From contig NZ_JABEBY010000008.1 in assembly GCF_046719765.1 (NCBI RefSeq), forward strand, positions 1 through 64,000: a stretch of 64,000 nt of DNA, in the 5' to 3' direction. The notes below the pieces were generated by a model, which was not told where the DNA came from, made no database searches, and worked only from the letters and a program-made list of their open reading frames with translations. The stretch comes from Halonotius sp046719765 (GTDB taxonomy: Archaea; Halobacteriota; Halobacteria; Halobacteriales; Haloferacaceae). Both the position numbers and the translations under genes were made by a program. Positions 41,450 to 50,143 of this stretch are shown in pieces (the stretch's first letter is position 1; every line of letters begins with the position of its first letter).

Positions 41450-42361
41450 ATGGACGACACCATCCTAGATACCATCGGCTCGCCGTTGGTCGAGGTTGAC
41501 GCCCCTGACGGCGCGACGATCGCCGCGAAGATCGAATCCCAGAATCCGGGCGGTTCCGCGAAGGATCGCGCCGCGCTGTGGATGATCGAGGCCGCCGAAC
41601 GCGACGGCGACCTCGCGGCCGACGACACCATCGTCGAACCGACAAGCGGCAACACGGGCATCGGGATCGCCATGGTCGGCGCGGCCAAAGGCTACGACGT
41701 CCAGATCGTGATGCCGGCCTCGAAATCACCCGAACGCCGGTCGATTATGCAGGCTTACGGAGCCGATCTCGAACTCGTCGAGGGCGATATCTCCGACGCC
41801 AAGGATCGCGCCGATGAACTGGAGGCAGAGAAAGACTACGTCCAACTCCGGCAGTTCGACAACTCCGCAAACCCCCAGGCGCACTACGAGTCAACTGGGC
41901 CCGAGATTCTTGAGCAGATCGGCGACCGCGAAGTCGACGCGCTGGTCGCTGGCGTCGGCACCGGCGGGACGATCACCGGCATTGGTCGGCGGCTCCGCGA
42001 AGAGTTCCCGGAGATGGAGATCGTCGCCGTCGAACCCGACGACTCGGCCGTCATCTCCGGCGAAGAGCCGACCGGCGACAGCTTTCAGGGGATGGGGCCG
42101 GGGTTCATCAGCCCCAACCTCGATACCGACCTGCTGGACTCGGTCGAGGTTGTCTCCGCCGACGACGCCGAAGCCGAGTGTCGCCGACTCGTGGGCGAGG
42201 AGGGGATCTTTGTCGGCCAGTCAAGCGGCGCGTCGAACCTTGCGGCCAAGCGCGTTGCCGAGCGACTGGTCGACGACGGGGTTGCTGATCCGCTTGTGAT
42301 CACGGTCTTCTGGGACAGCGGCGAGCGGTATGTCTCGACGGGGATGTTCGACAACGAGTAA
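41450..42361 (+). CDS. cysK: Cysteine synthase family PLP enzyme
   Basis: 303 residues. The PLP lysine is in ESQNPGGSAKDRAALWMIEA, and the Asn/Thr loop VEPTSGNTGIGIAMVGAAKG and phosphate cup VAGVGTGGTITGIGRRLREE are typical of O-acetylserine sulfhydrylase. GIFVGQSSGASNLAAKRVAE is the late Ser site. It makes cysteine from O-acetylserine (or O-phosphoserine) and sulfide; a cystathionine beta-synthase-like role is possible. Convergent with a histidine kinase gene. Confidence 0.93.
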   Translation: MDDTILDTIGSPLVEVDAPDGATIAAKIESQNPGGSAKDRAALWMIEAAERDGDLAADDTIVEPTSGNTGIGIAMVGAAKGYDVQIVMPASKSPERRSIMQAYGADLELVEGDISDAKDRADELEAEKDYVQLRQFDNSANPQAHYESTGPEILEQIGDREVDALVAGVGTGGTITGIGRRLREEFPEMEIVAVEPDDSAVISGEEPTGDSFQGMGPGFISPNLDTDLLDSVEVVSADDAEAECRRLVGEEGIFVGQSSGASNLAAKRVAERLVDDGVADPLVITVFWDSGERYVSTGMFDNE

Positions 42362-42388
42362 CGAGAGCAGCGACCGCGGAACCCCGAT

Positions 42389-44104
42389 TCAGTCTGCCGC
42401 AGCAGTTGCTGCGGTGGCCGTTTCGGCGCTGGGTTCGGTCGGGAGAGTGATCGTGACGACAGTGCCGCGCGGTTTGCGATCCGCGAATGCGATCTCGCCG
42501 CCGAGTCTGACGGCACCCCATTTGACCGCCCAGAGACCAAGGCCGCTACCGTGGTCGAGATCGTCCTCATCGCCGGATTCGATAACGGCTCGTTCGGTGT
42601 TGGGGATGCCAGGCCCGTTATCGGCGACCGAGACCTCGACACCGTCATCGGTTGCGCGTGCCCCGACCGTGACCACCGGCGTCGGCGCGTCGTTGTGAAC
42701 GATGGCGTTCTCGACGAGGTTATCGAGAACGTGAGCCAACACCTGTTCGTTGACCGGTGCCCGGAGTGAGTTGTCGATATCGACCGAGAGCGTGGCGTCG
42801 GGGTACTCCGAGCGATACTCCTCGATGACCGCCTCGCCGATAGCGGCCAGCGACGCGGCCTCCTCGACGGCCGCTGTGGTCGCCATCATCTGTTCGACCT
42901 GTCGGGCGCGTTCGCCCGTCGCGATGAGATCATCAGCCGAGGAGACGATGGTCTCGGCGTGATCGACGTACTCCTGGCCGCCGTCGGCGATCAGCTCCGC
43001 GCGCCCTCTGATCTTGTTCATCTCGTTGCGAAGGTTGTGTCGGAGCACCCGGTTGAGCACCGAGAGCCGCTGTGAGCGAACCCGTTGCTGGGTAACATCG
43101 GTGAACACGATGGCGTACCCCGGTTGTCGGTCAAACTGGTCGCTGACAGGCGAGACGGTCGCCTCGAACTGCCGGGAACCGTCGGGCCCGGACAGCTCAA
43201 CTGTGTCGCTGTCCCGCAGTGTGTCGAGGTCGAATCCGACACACGCCGACAGTGGCTCGGCGGTCGCAGCCGCCGGCTCGACGCCGAACGCGTCGGCAGC
43301 GGCGTCGTTGAGCGTGACGATCCGCTCGTCGCGGTCGACGACGACCACGGCGTCATCGAGGTCGGCCAGTACCGTCTCGGGGCCGAGCGTCCCCGCCGCC
43401 GGGGCCGCATCGAAGATGCCGCCGCGGGTGACCGCAAACCCGACGGCCGCGAGACTCAGCGTGTAGCCGGTCGCGTTGAGCCCGATGATCGAGCTGGTGC
43501 CGACGCGGTTGGCGATTGCTGGCGTCACCATGTAGGCCAGCCACGGCCAGACGGCGACAAAGGAGAGGACAGCCGCGAGTCGGCGGTCGAGATAGTCGTA
43601 CTCGGCGACGGTCAGCGCAAGCAGGGCCACCCCGGCGATCATGACGCCGCCCGCGTAGTAGAGGCCGATCTGCTCGGCGAGGGCGGCAAATCCGAGCGGC
43701 GCGGGCACCGCCGGTGCCGTCGGCCCGCCGCCGGCCATCGACCCGGAACTCTCCGGGGAGAGGATCAGCGCGATCCCGCCGGCCAATGCTACCGCGACCG
43801 GCGCGAGAAACGCCGCCTTCCGGCGCGGCGACGCGAGGTAGGGCAGGCCGTAGTATTCGATGACGAACCAGGTGAACGCCGCCGGGATCGCAAGCACCGT
43901 GAGCAGCCAAACCACCGAGAGCGATGTGAGCGCGCCCGCGGCGGCGGCGTCGGCGACCGCCAGTGACCCGACGACGCCGACAAAGAGCGCGAACGGCCGC
44001 AGGGCAGCCGTCTCGCGCCGTCGGGCGACCCAAACGGCCGTGGCCAGCAGGCCGGCACCGGCCACGCCCATCACGACCCGCGCCGCCAGCAACGGTGCGA
44101 TCAT
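42389..44104 (-). CDS. Histidine kinase with 7TM sensor and PAS domain
   Basis: 571 residues. Seven N-terminal helices (1-225) form the 7TM histidine-kinase sensor with FTWFVIEYYGLPYLASPRRK. A PAS domain (about 240-345; VLADLDDAVVVVDRDERIVT) is next, then RVLRHNLRNEMNKIRG with the phospho-acceptor His356. The ATPase has NLVENAIVHND, VADNGPGIP and HGSGLGLWAVKWG. It is the bat/HisKA_7TM type common in haloarchaea. No response regulator is adjacent. The signal is unknown. Confidence 0.92.
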   Translation of the reverse strand: MIAPLLAARVVMGVAGAGLLATAVWVARRRETAALRPFALFVGVVGSLAVADAAAAGALTSLSVVWLLTVLAIPAAFTWFVIEYYGLPYLASPRRKAAFLAPVAVALAGGIALILSPESSGSMAGGGPTAPAVPAPLGFAALAEQIGLYYAGGVMIAGVALLALTVAEYDYLDRRLAAVLSFVAVWPWLAYMVTPAIANRVGTSSIIGLNATGYTLSLAAVGFAVTRGGIFDAAPAAGTLGPETVLADLDDAVVVVDRDERIVTLNDAAADAFGVEPAAATAEPLSACVGFDLDTLRDSDTVELSGPDGSRQFEATVSPVSDQFDRQPGYAIVFTDVTQQRVRSQRLSVLNRVLRHNLRNEMNKIRGRAELIADGGQEYVDHAETIVSSADDLIATGERARQVEQMMATTAAVEEAASLAAIGEAVIEEYRSEYPDATLSVDIDNSLRAPVNEQVLAHVLDNLVENAIVHNDAPTPVVTVGARATDDGVEVSVADNGPGIPNTERAVIESGDEDDLDHGSGLGLWAVKWGAVRLGGEIAFADRKPRGTVVTITLPTEPSAETATAATAAAD

Positions 44105-44181
44105 CGGGGCTCACCCCTGTCGGTACGCTGCAGTCGCTTCGGTCGGGATATGTGCATACACCAACACGTCCTCGAAAATCA

Positions 44182-44228
44182 GGGAAAAACGTTTTCCCAA
44201 TTTCGTGCAGGATTCGACCAAATTGGTC
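44182..44228. promoter_or_regulatory. Two palindromes upstream of the 7TM kinase gene
   Basis: GGGAAAA-ACG-TTTTCCC (44182-44198, 7-bp arms) and GACCAA-A-TTGGTC (44216-44228, 6-bp arms) lie 78-124 bases before the kinase start at 44104. A minus-strand TATA-like box GCATATAAATC sits at 44271-44281, so both would fall in the 5' leader or around another start. Binding-site function is inferred. Confidence 0.45.
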
Positions 44229-44292
44229 TGTTAGAGCCTGTAACCGTCGAACTCATTGAGCCAGGTGGTCGATTTATATGCTTGTATGCGAG

Positions 44293-44745
44293 CTACCCCG
44301 AAAACTCCGCATCGGTCACCCGGACGACGAGCGTGTCGTCGACATCCCGCAGATCGTAGTCGGGGATCTCGCCGTCAGAGCGGGTAACGTACATCGGTTC
44401 GACGAGCGTGTTGTCCTCGACACCGAACACACAGAGCCGCTGGTCGGTCTCTTCCGGCGGGCGTTCGCGGTCGCGGACTTCGGTGGCGAGATCCCGAGAC
44501 AGCCACTCCGTCTCGCTGATGCTGGGTTCGTTGATCAGCGCGTGGTCGACAAACCGCACCAGATACCAGTTGAGATCGTTGAGCAGGGCGACAGCCGCGC
44601 CGAGGCTCACCGTCTCAAGGGCGACCGAGTTTGTATAGGGTTGGCTGAGATCGTAGGTTGCCAACGCCGCGCGGGCGGTCTCCCGGGAGAGCAGCTCGTA
44701 CCGAAGATCACCCTCGTCGGTTCCGATGAGACAGACACGCGTCAC
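44293..44745 (-). CDS. DUF5804 family protein
   Basis: 150 residues, MTRVCLIGTDEGDLRYELLS, then SLGAAVALLNDLNWYLVRFV and YDLRDVDDTLVVRVTDAEFS. It looks like the haloarchaeal DUF5804 family, of unknown function, with no catalytic motif visible. It lies between two histidine kinase genes in the same direction: 37 bases downstream of one and 188 bases upstream of the other. A signalling link is possible but unproven. Confidence 0.78.
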   Translation of the reverse strand: MTRVCLIGTDEGDLRYELLSRETARAALATYDLSQPYTNSVALETVSLGAAVALLNDLNWYLVRFVDHALINEPSISETEWLSRDLATEVRDRERPPEETDQRLCVFGVEDNTLVEPMYVTRSDGEIPDYDLRDVDDTLVVRVTDAEFSG

Positions 44746-44782
44746 AATCGGAGGGAGTCAGTGCCACCGCATAGTGGTTTCG

Positions 44783-45913
44783 CTATACGGGGTCGGTGCG
44801 GAACTCAAACCGCGCGCCGCCGCCGTCGGCGTCGGTCACCGACACCGTCCAACCGTGGGCTTGGGCGATCCGGCGAACGATCGCCAACCCGAGGCCGCTG
44901 CCGGTGCCGGAACTTGAGACGCCGGCCTCGAAGATATCCTCCCGTTCGTCCTCCGGGATCCCGTCGCCGTTGTCGGCAACGTAGAACCCCTCGTCATCGC
45001 TGAGTTGGCCGACAGTAATCGAGAGGCCGTCGAGGACGGAGTCGGCTGGCTCGTCGTCGCCGTAATCGTCCGGCAGGCCGGCGGCGATCGGATCACCACC
45101 GTCGTCGCTGTCGTCGTCCTCAGCTCCGTGTTCGATCGCGTTCCGAAACAGATTCTCCAGCAGTCGCAGCAGTCGCTCCGGGTCGGCATCCAGCTCCATC
45201 CCGGTGGTGACGGTGAGCGTCTCGTCGTTGCCGCCGACGGTCTGCCACGCCTGGGTGGCCAGCTCCTCGATATCGACCGGTTCTGGATCGGTGACCTCGT
45301 TGCCACCGCGGGCCAAGGCGAGTGAGTCCTCGATGATCTCCGACATCCGATCGTGGGCGAACTCAACGTGGGCGATCAGTTCCTCGTCGACGCTCTCGTT
45401 GTCGCCGATCAGCTCCATGTTGCCTTTGGCGACGGTGAGTGGACTCCGGAGATCATGGGAGACGACGGAGGCGAACTCCTCAAGCCGGTCGACCTGTCGC
45501 TCCAGCTCCGCGCCGCGGCGTTTGGTGCGTCGGCGCTCGATATCGAACAGGCCGAACCCGATCCCAAGGGCGGCTCCGCGGGCGGCGGCGGTGGTGAGTG
45601 CTCGGAGCAACTCGATCTCCGCGGCTCCGGCCGCATACAGCGAGAGCGCGGTCAACAGCTCGAAACCGCCGATGGCGATCGCGCCGACGAGACACCAGCC
45701 GGCCAGTCGCACGATATCCCAGTCGGGGCGATCCGTGGTCTGAGCCCAGTAGCCCGCCCCGATCACCAACGCCGAAAACAGCAGCGTGAGCACCCCATCT
45801 GTGATCAGGCCGACAAGGCCGTCGTAGGCCCCGGAGACGATCCCGTAGACCGTCAGCTGGGCGGTCGCAACGCCGATCCCGGCGATGACGCCAATGCCCA
45901 GTTGCCGACGCAT
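44783..45913 (-). CDS. Membrane histidine kinase
   Basis: 376 residues. Four helices (1-120) and a short coiled coil (RRGAELERQVDRLEEF) lead into VVSHDLRSPLTVAKGNMELI with His153. The ATPase domain has NLFRNAIEHGAED, an acidic insert of about 35 residues, VADNGDGIP and GTGSGLGLAIVRRIAQAHGW. No PAS or GAF sensor, so the membrane part is the likely input. It sits upstream of DUF5804. Confidence 0.92.
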   Translation of the reverse strand: MRRQLGIGVIAGIGVATAQLTVYGIVSGAYDGLVGLITDGVLTLLFSALVIGAGYWAQTTDRPDWDIVRLAGWCLVGAIAIGGFELLTALSLYAAGAAEIELLRALTTAAARGAALGIGFGLFDIERRRTKRRGAELERQVDRLEEFASVVSHDLRSPLTVAKGNMELIGDNESVDEELIAHVEFAHDRMSEIIEDSLALARGGNEVTDPEPVDIEELATQAWQTVGGNDETLTVTTGMELDADPERLLRLLENLFRNAIEHGAEDDDSDDGGDPIAAGLPDDYGDDEPADSVLDGLSITVGQLSDDEGFYVADNGDGIPEDEREDIFEAGVSSSGTGSGLGLAIVRRIAQAHGWTVSVTDADGGGARFEFRTDPV

Positions 45914-45954
45914 GCCTGACTCACCGACTGGCAGTAGTAAAACGGTACTGCTTT

Positions 45955-47157
45955 TCAGAACGTCGACAGCTCGCCATCGATGACCTGCCGGGTGATATCT
46001 GTCACGTCGGCAAGCTCTCTGTCGATGATCGCTCGGATATCCGCCTCCCGGTCGGCGACGGCGACGCCGTCGGCGGTGACGACCTGTGCGTCGGCGACGT
46101 GCGGCTGATCGATCGGCTGGCCGATCTGACTCAGGAGGCGCAACTGGAGATCCCGAATCCCATCGACCTCGTCGACGACCGATTCGGCGATCTTCGTCGA
46201 CAGCAGATTGTAGATCTTCCCGATGTGGTTGACGGGGTTTTTGCCGCTTGTGGCTTCCATACTCATCGGTCGGTTCGGCGTGATAAGGCCGTTGGCGCGG
46301 TTGCCGCGGCCGACCGAGCCATCGTCGCCCTGCTCGGCGGAGGTGCCGGTGACGGTGAGATAGATCGAGCCCTCCTCGTAGTCGTCGGCCGTGTTGACAT
46401 CGACGCTTACCTCGCGGTCGGTGATCCCCTCGGCGAGATCGGTGACATACTCCCGAACACGATCGACGGCGTCGATGTAGGCGTCGAGATCGGCGATATA
46501 CGCGTCGACCATGGCGGCGGCGACGGTGATGGTGATCTGGTCGCCTTCGCGTTTGCCCATGATCTTCACATCGGGGCCGATCTCCGGGTTGTCGGCGACG
46601 TACTCGGTGTTGAGCTTGCGCTCGGCCGTGTGGACGATCGCCTCGGTTTCGGTCAGCGGTGCGTGACCGACGCCGAAGGAGGTGTCGTTGGCCATCGGGA
46701 CGGTCGCGCCGTCCTCGCCGAAGACCTCCTGAAGATCGCCGGAGCCCTCACCGAGTCGCACGTCGACGATCACATCGGCCCCGGGATCGAGTTCCGGGAT
46801 CGTCTCATCGAGATACTCCCGGGCCGCGGTCAGCGCGGTCGAATCGACCGGGAGCTGTTGGCCGTCATACTCCTTTGTGGCGCGGCCGACAATAAGGAGG
46901 TACATCGGTTCGATCACCTCGCCGCCGCCGAAGGCAGGCGCGGCGCGACCGGCGACCAGCTGGGTCTCGTCGGTGTTGTAGTGGAGCACCTTGCCGACGC
47001 GGTCGAGATACAACGCCGAGAGCGCGCGGGAAACCGCCTCCGCAACGCCGTCGCTGATCGAATCCGGGTGGCCGACCCCCTTGCGCTCGACAATCTCAAC
47101 CGACTGATCCTCGACCGCCTGCCGGTCGAGTTCGCTAACCTGAATATTGCGACTCAT
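45955..47157 (-). CDS. mat: S-adenosylmethionine synthetase, archaeal type
   Basis: 400 residues of the archaeal MAT family, which differs from bacterial MetK: VEIVERKGVGHPDSISDGVA, LHYNTDETQLVAGRAAPAFG, TSFGVGHAPLTETEAIVHTA and TGTSAEQGDDGSVGRGNRAN. It makes S-adenosylmethionine, used by the many corrin methylases in this window and by Dph2. A minus-strand TATA-like element about 30 bases upstream suggests a leaderless start. Confidence 0.96.
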   Translation of the reverse strand: MSRNIQVSELDRQAVEDQSVEIVERKGVGHPDSISDGVAEAVSRALSALYLDRVGKVLHYNTDETQLVAGRAAPAFGGGEVIEPMYLLIVGRATKEYDGQQLPVDSTALTAAREYLDETIPELDPGADVIVDVRLGEGSGDLQEVFGEDGATVPMANDTSFGVGHAPLTETEAIVHTAERKLNTEYVADNPEIGPDVKIMGKREGDQITITVAAAMVDAYIADLDAYIDAVDRVREYVTDLAEGITDREVSVDVNTADDYEEGSIYLTVTGTSAEQGDDGSVGRGNRANGLITPNRPMSMEATSGKNPVNHIGKIYNLLSTKIAESVVDEVDGIRDLQLRLLSQIGQPIDQPHVADAQVVTADGVAVADREADIRAIIDRELADVTDITRQVIDGELSTF

Positions 47158-47229
47158 TGCCGGCCCTTTGCTATCGGTCGTGCTATAACTTGCGGAAACT
47201 TCTCGCCGTCACAAAATAACCATGAAACA

Positions 47230-47775
47230 TCAGTCGTCAGCTGCCAGCAGCAAACCGAGATACGAGGTGCGGATCTGTTCGTCGGGGTCAAGCCCGAGTC
47301 GTTCCAGCAGCCCGATCGCTTCCTCCCGGGCGGCTTCGACCTCGGCCTCGGGTACCTCACGTTCGATCTCGACGAACTCACCGAGCCCATCGACCGCATC
47401 AAGGACGACGGTGTACTCGTCGAAGTCGAAGTATGTTCGATCCTTCTCGACGACGGCAGCGGGCTCGAACCCAAGTCCCGCGAGCACGCCCTGGAGTGCC
47501 TCGTCGTCGTTGACGGCTGTCTCGTGCTCTTCCCGCGTTTTTGAGGCCGCCTCTATGAGGGGGCCCTTGTAGGTGAGCTTTGTTACGTCGTCGCCATCGG
47601 CGGGCTCCTCCCGACGGATGCGGAGGGCTTCATCGGTGTCTGCGAAGGATCGATGTGGGGCGTCGTAGTAGGTGTCGACCTGCCGGCGGTGCTCGACCCA
47701 ATTGGCACCCACGTCATCGAGTCGTTCCCGGAGTGACTCGTGGTCAGCCCGTAACTTGAGTTCGACCTCGTACAT
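47230..47775 (-). CDS. cyaB: CYTH domain protein (class IV adenylate cyclase-like)
   Basis: 181 residues starting MYEVELKLRADHESLRERL, with the ExExK signature of the CYTH superfamily. DTYYDAPHRSFADTDEALRI, LTYKGPLIEAASKTREE and YTVVLDAVDGLGEFVEIERE add the tunnel residues. CYTH enzymes act on triphosphates (cyclase, thiamine triphosphatase or tripolyphosphatase). The CyaB label is by similarity and the reaction is uncertain. Confidence 0.88.
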   Translation of the reverse strand: MYEVELKLRADHESLRERLDDVGANWVEHRRQVDTYYDAPHRSFADTDEALRIRREEPADGDDVTKLTYKGPLIEAASKTREEHETAVNDDEALQGVLAGLGFEPAAVVEKDRTYFDFDEYTVVLDAVDGLGEFVEIEREVPEAEVEAAREEAIGLLERLGLDPDEQIRTSYLGLLLAADD

Positions 47776-47876
47776 AGCCGTCTCGACCGCGCGAACGGCA
47801 AAGACTCCTGTGGCTTGCGGTGTCGAGGTTGGTTACCTCCAGGCGTGTCGGCGTGAGGCGGTGGCACCGAACCGTG

Positions 47877-47885
47877 CTTCTTAAG
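47877..47885 (+). promoter_or_regulatory. TATA-like box of the FKBP gene
   Basis: CTTCTTAAG lies about 29 bases before the ATG at 47910, supporting that start and a leaderless transcript. Confidence 0.5.
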
Positions 47886-47909
47886 GGTACCTCGGCAGTG
47901 TATCGGGGT

Positions 47910-48851
47910 ATGAGTGAAAACGAGGCCGAGGCCGCTGACGCCGACGACGCCGACGAGTCCGCCGATGGATTGCAAGACGGCGATTTTGTTGAACTCGACT
48001 ACACGCTCCGGACGACCGATGACGACGAGGTCATCGACACGACCCACGAGTCGGTCGCCGAGGAGGCCGGCATCGCCGACGAGGAGAACCGCGATTTCAC
48101 CCCGCGGACGATCATCGTCGGCGACGGCCACGTCTTCGAATCCGTCGACGAGTCGCTGCGCGGCAGCGAGGTCGGCGACGGCGACAGCGTGATCATCTCC
48201 CCGGAGGAGGGGTTCGGCGAGTACGACCCCGAGGAAGTCCGAACGGTCAGCGCCGAAAAGATCCCCGAGGATGACCGCTACCCCGGCGCAACAGTGCAGA
48301 TCGACCGCCAGCAAGGCCACATCGAGACGATCATCGGCGGCCGCGCCCGCGTCAATTTCAACCACCCGCTGGCCGGCGAAGAACTCGAATACGAGTATGA
48401 GATCGCTTCCGTCGTCGACGACCGCGAACAGCAGGCTGAGGGGATTCTCGGCATGCACCTCCAGCAGGTGCCTGATCTCTGGATCCAGACCGACGAGGTC
48501 GAGGAGGAGGTCACTGTCGAACCCGATGAAGATGATGAAGACGCCGAGCCGACGACGGAAACCCAGACCGTCGAGAAGGAGACCCTCTACATCGAGGCGA
48601 CTCAGCAGTTGACGATGAACCAGCAATGGATGATGGGCAAATCCCAGATCGCCCAGGAGATCACCGACAAACTCGGTCTCGACCGCGTGATCGTCCAGGA
48701 GATCCTCGACGGCGGCGGGATGATGGGCGGCATGGGCGGCATGATGGGCGGCGGCATGGGTGGCGGCGATGTCGAGGAGGCCCTCGACGATGTCGACCTC
48801 GATGACGTTGACCTCGACGCCGACGAACTCGCCGAAAGCCTCGACGAGTAA
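47910..48851 (+). CDS. FKBP/SlyD-type peptidyl-prolyl isomerase with GGM-rich tail
   Basis: 313 residues. After a 30-residue acidic head, the FKBP domain holds the IF insert of SlyD-like enzymes: GDFVELDYTLRTTDDDEVID, SLRGSEVGDGDSVIISPEEG and GRARVNFNHPLAGEELEYEY. Residues about 170-265 form a second acidic/helical domain. The tail (about 268-286) is a Gly/Met run, GGGMMGGMGGMMGGGMGGG, then DDVDLDDVDLDADEL. It should act as a prolyl isomerase and holding chaperone. The Gly/Met tail is unusual for this family. Confidence 0.92.
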   Translation: MSENEAEAADADDADESADGLQDGDFVELDYTLRTTDDDEVIDTTHESVAEEAGIADEENRDFTPRTIIVGDGHVFESVDESLRGSEVGDGDSVIISPEEGFGEYDPEEVRTVSAEKIPEDDRYPGATVQIDRQQGHIETIIGGRARVNFNHPLAGEELEYEYEIASVVDDREQQAEGILGMHLQQVPDLWIQTDEVEEEVTVEPDEDDEDAEPTTETQTVEKETLYIEATQQLTMNQQWMMGKSQIAQEITDKLGLDRVIVQEILDGGGMMGGMGGMMGGGMGGGDVEEALDDVDLDDVDLDADELAESLDE

Positions 48852-48891
48852 GCCTCACCGCGTTTTTTACCCGTTATCCGCGCCCGCTGCG

Positions 48892-49221
48892 TTAGTCCCA
48901 GACCACAGAGTGTGGCTGCTGTCGCTGCCGCGGCTGTGCGATCACCGGACAGTCGAATCGCCGGCGGAGCCAGCGCGGGACACTGCTGGCATCGAGCAGT
49001 CGAACCCGATCGGTGACCGGCGACCCAATCCCTGCGAGCACGCGGTCGGCGGCATGCAGCGAGACGCGACAACACCGCACACAGATGGTCAACTCGGTCG
49101 GCGATCGGGTCGGTGGGAGCCGCCCACAGCGTGTCGCTTTCACGACGACCGGGCTGGTGGCCGCCGTGGCAGCCCGTACCGCTGCTTTGCTCACGCCAGG
49201 GGTGGCGACCGCGAGATGCAT
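48892..49221 (-). CDS. Small basic Cys-containing protein, unknown
   Basis: 109 residues, unusual for a halophile in being basic: MHLAVATPGVSKAAVRAATA, then TELTICVRCCRVSLHAADRV (Cys cluster), and VPRWLRRRFDCPVIAQPRQR. Third codon positions are mostly G/C, and a TATA-like stretch GTTTAGATAC lies about 26 bases upstream on this strand, so it is likely real. No family recognised. It fills the gap between the FKBP gene and a decayed transporter gene. Confidence 0.5.
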   Translation of the reverse strand: MHLAVATPGVSKAAVRAATAATSPVVVKATRCGRLPPTRSPTELTICVRCCRVSLHAADRVLAGIGSPVTDRVRLLDASSVPRWLRRRFDCPVIAQPRQRQQPHSVVWD

Positions 49222-49326
49222 ACCCCGGGTGGTCGCGGGTTCGTATCTAAACCTACGGCTCCTGGTTTTTCGTGCTCTCCCCGCCGGCTACCCCATTCAA
49301 TATGCCTGCCGGCCAACGAAGCCAGC

Positions 49327-49706
49327 ATGCGATCGCTCACGCTGCTTGTCCCGTCGTTTGTCGCTGTTATCGTACTAGTGGGTCTGAGCGCGTTCTTCTC
49401 CAGTAGTGAGTCGGCGATCCTCTCGCTGTCCGACCAGTGGATCGATTCGGCTGCCGGCGATGGTGCCCGTGACAGCCAGACCCTCCGGTTGCGGTGAGCG
49501 TGTTGATCCTCGTCTTCGGCGAGATCGTCCCAAAATCATACGCGCTCGGCCACGCCGGGGCGTGGAGTCATCGGATTGCCCGGCCGATCGCCGCGATCGA
49601 ACGCCTGTTGGGCCATGTTGTGGCAGTGTTTATTGTGGTAACCCGGTGGCTCACAGTGTGGATCGGTGGCGGCCAACAGATCGAAACACCGTACGTCGAC
49701 GAGTAG
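49327..49706 (+). pseudogene. Remnant of a CNNM/CorB-type (DUF21) transporter gene
   Basis: Frame one reads FVAVIVLVGLSAFFSSSESA and ILSLSDQWIDSAAGDGARD, the first DUF21 helix, then stops at 49497. In another frame PVAVSVLILVFGEIVPKSYA (from about 49485) and LGHAGAWSHRIARPIAAIER continue the domain to 49706. About 50 residues of the middle helices are missing, along with all CBS and CorC parts after the domain. It was once a Mg2+/Co2+-type efflux protein and is now inactive. Confidence 0.8.
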
Positions 49707-49718
49707 CCAGCCCGCGGT

Positions 49719-50093
49719 TCAGTCCTGACAGCAGCCGCCGGCTTCGCCGCCAAAGTCGACCGCCAGCGGCTCGGAGATCGCCTTGTTGACCGCTTCGAGT
49801 TTATTTTGGAGTTCCTCTTGGGCCTCAAGATAGTCTTCCATCAGCGGCATGCTGTGGAGCTCTTCTTGGGCTTCCTGTACCTCACGCATCGATTCGCGGT
49901 CGGCTGTGCCCGCTTCTCGATCGAGCATGAACTGGTGGCGAAGCTCCTCGAACTCCTTGATCGCCTCCTGGGTTTCGGCGTCGTTTTCGACCGCCTCGCT
50001 GGCCTCGCGAAACGCCGTGTGTTCCGGGCTGTCAGCGATCTTTTCGCCGAGTTCTCGACCCAGATCCTCCAGTGTCGCGGTTTCAACGCTCAT
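49719..50093 (-). CDS. YlbF family protein
   Basis: 124 residues, fully helical: LEDLGRELGEKIADSPEHTA, FREASEAVENDAETQEAIKE, FEELRHQFMLDREAGTADRE, and the C-terminal GGEAGGCCQD with two adjacent cysteines. In Bacillus, YlbF with YmcA and YaaT binds Fe-S clusters and affects RNA decay; the haloarchaeal role is unknown. The ATG is at 50093. The stop lies 12 bases from the convergent transporter remnant. Confidence 0.87.
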   Translation of the reverse strand: MSVETATLEDLGRELGEKIADSPEHTAFREASEAVENDAETQEAIKEFEELRHQFMLDREAGTADRESMREVQEAQEELHSMPLMEDYLEAQEELQNKLEAVNKAISEPLAVDFGGEAGGCCQD

Positions 50094-50143
50094 AGGTGAT
50101 ATTAGTGATCGATTCGCTTCAATGTGCCGGACGGTTGGTCGGC

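Noticed and set aside
46099..47544. 481-codon open frame antisense to mat
   Set aside because: Shadow of the methionine adenosyltransferase gene.
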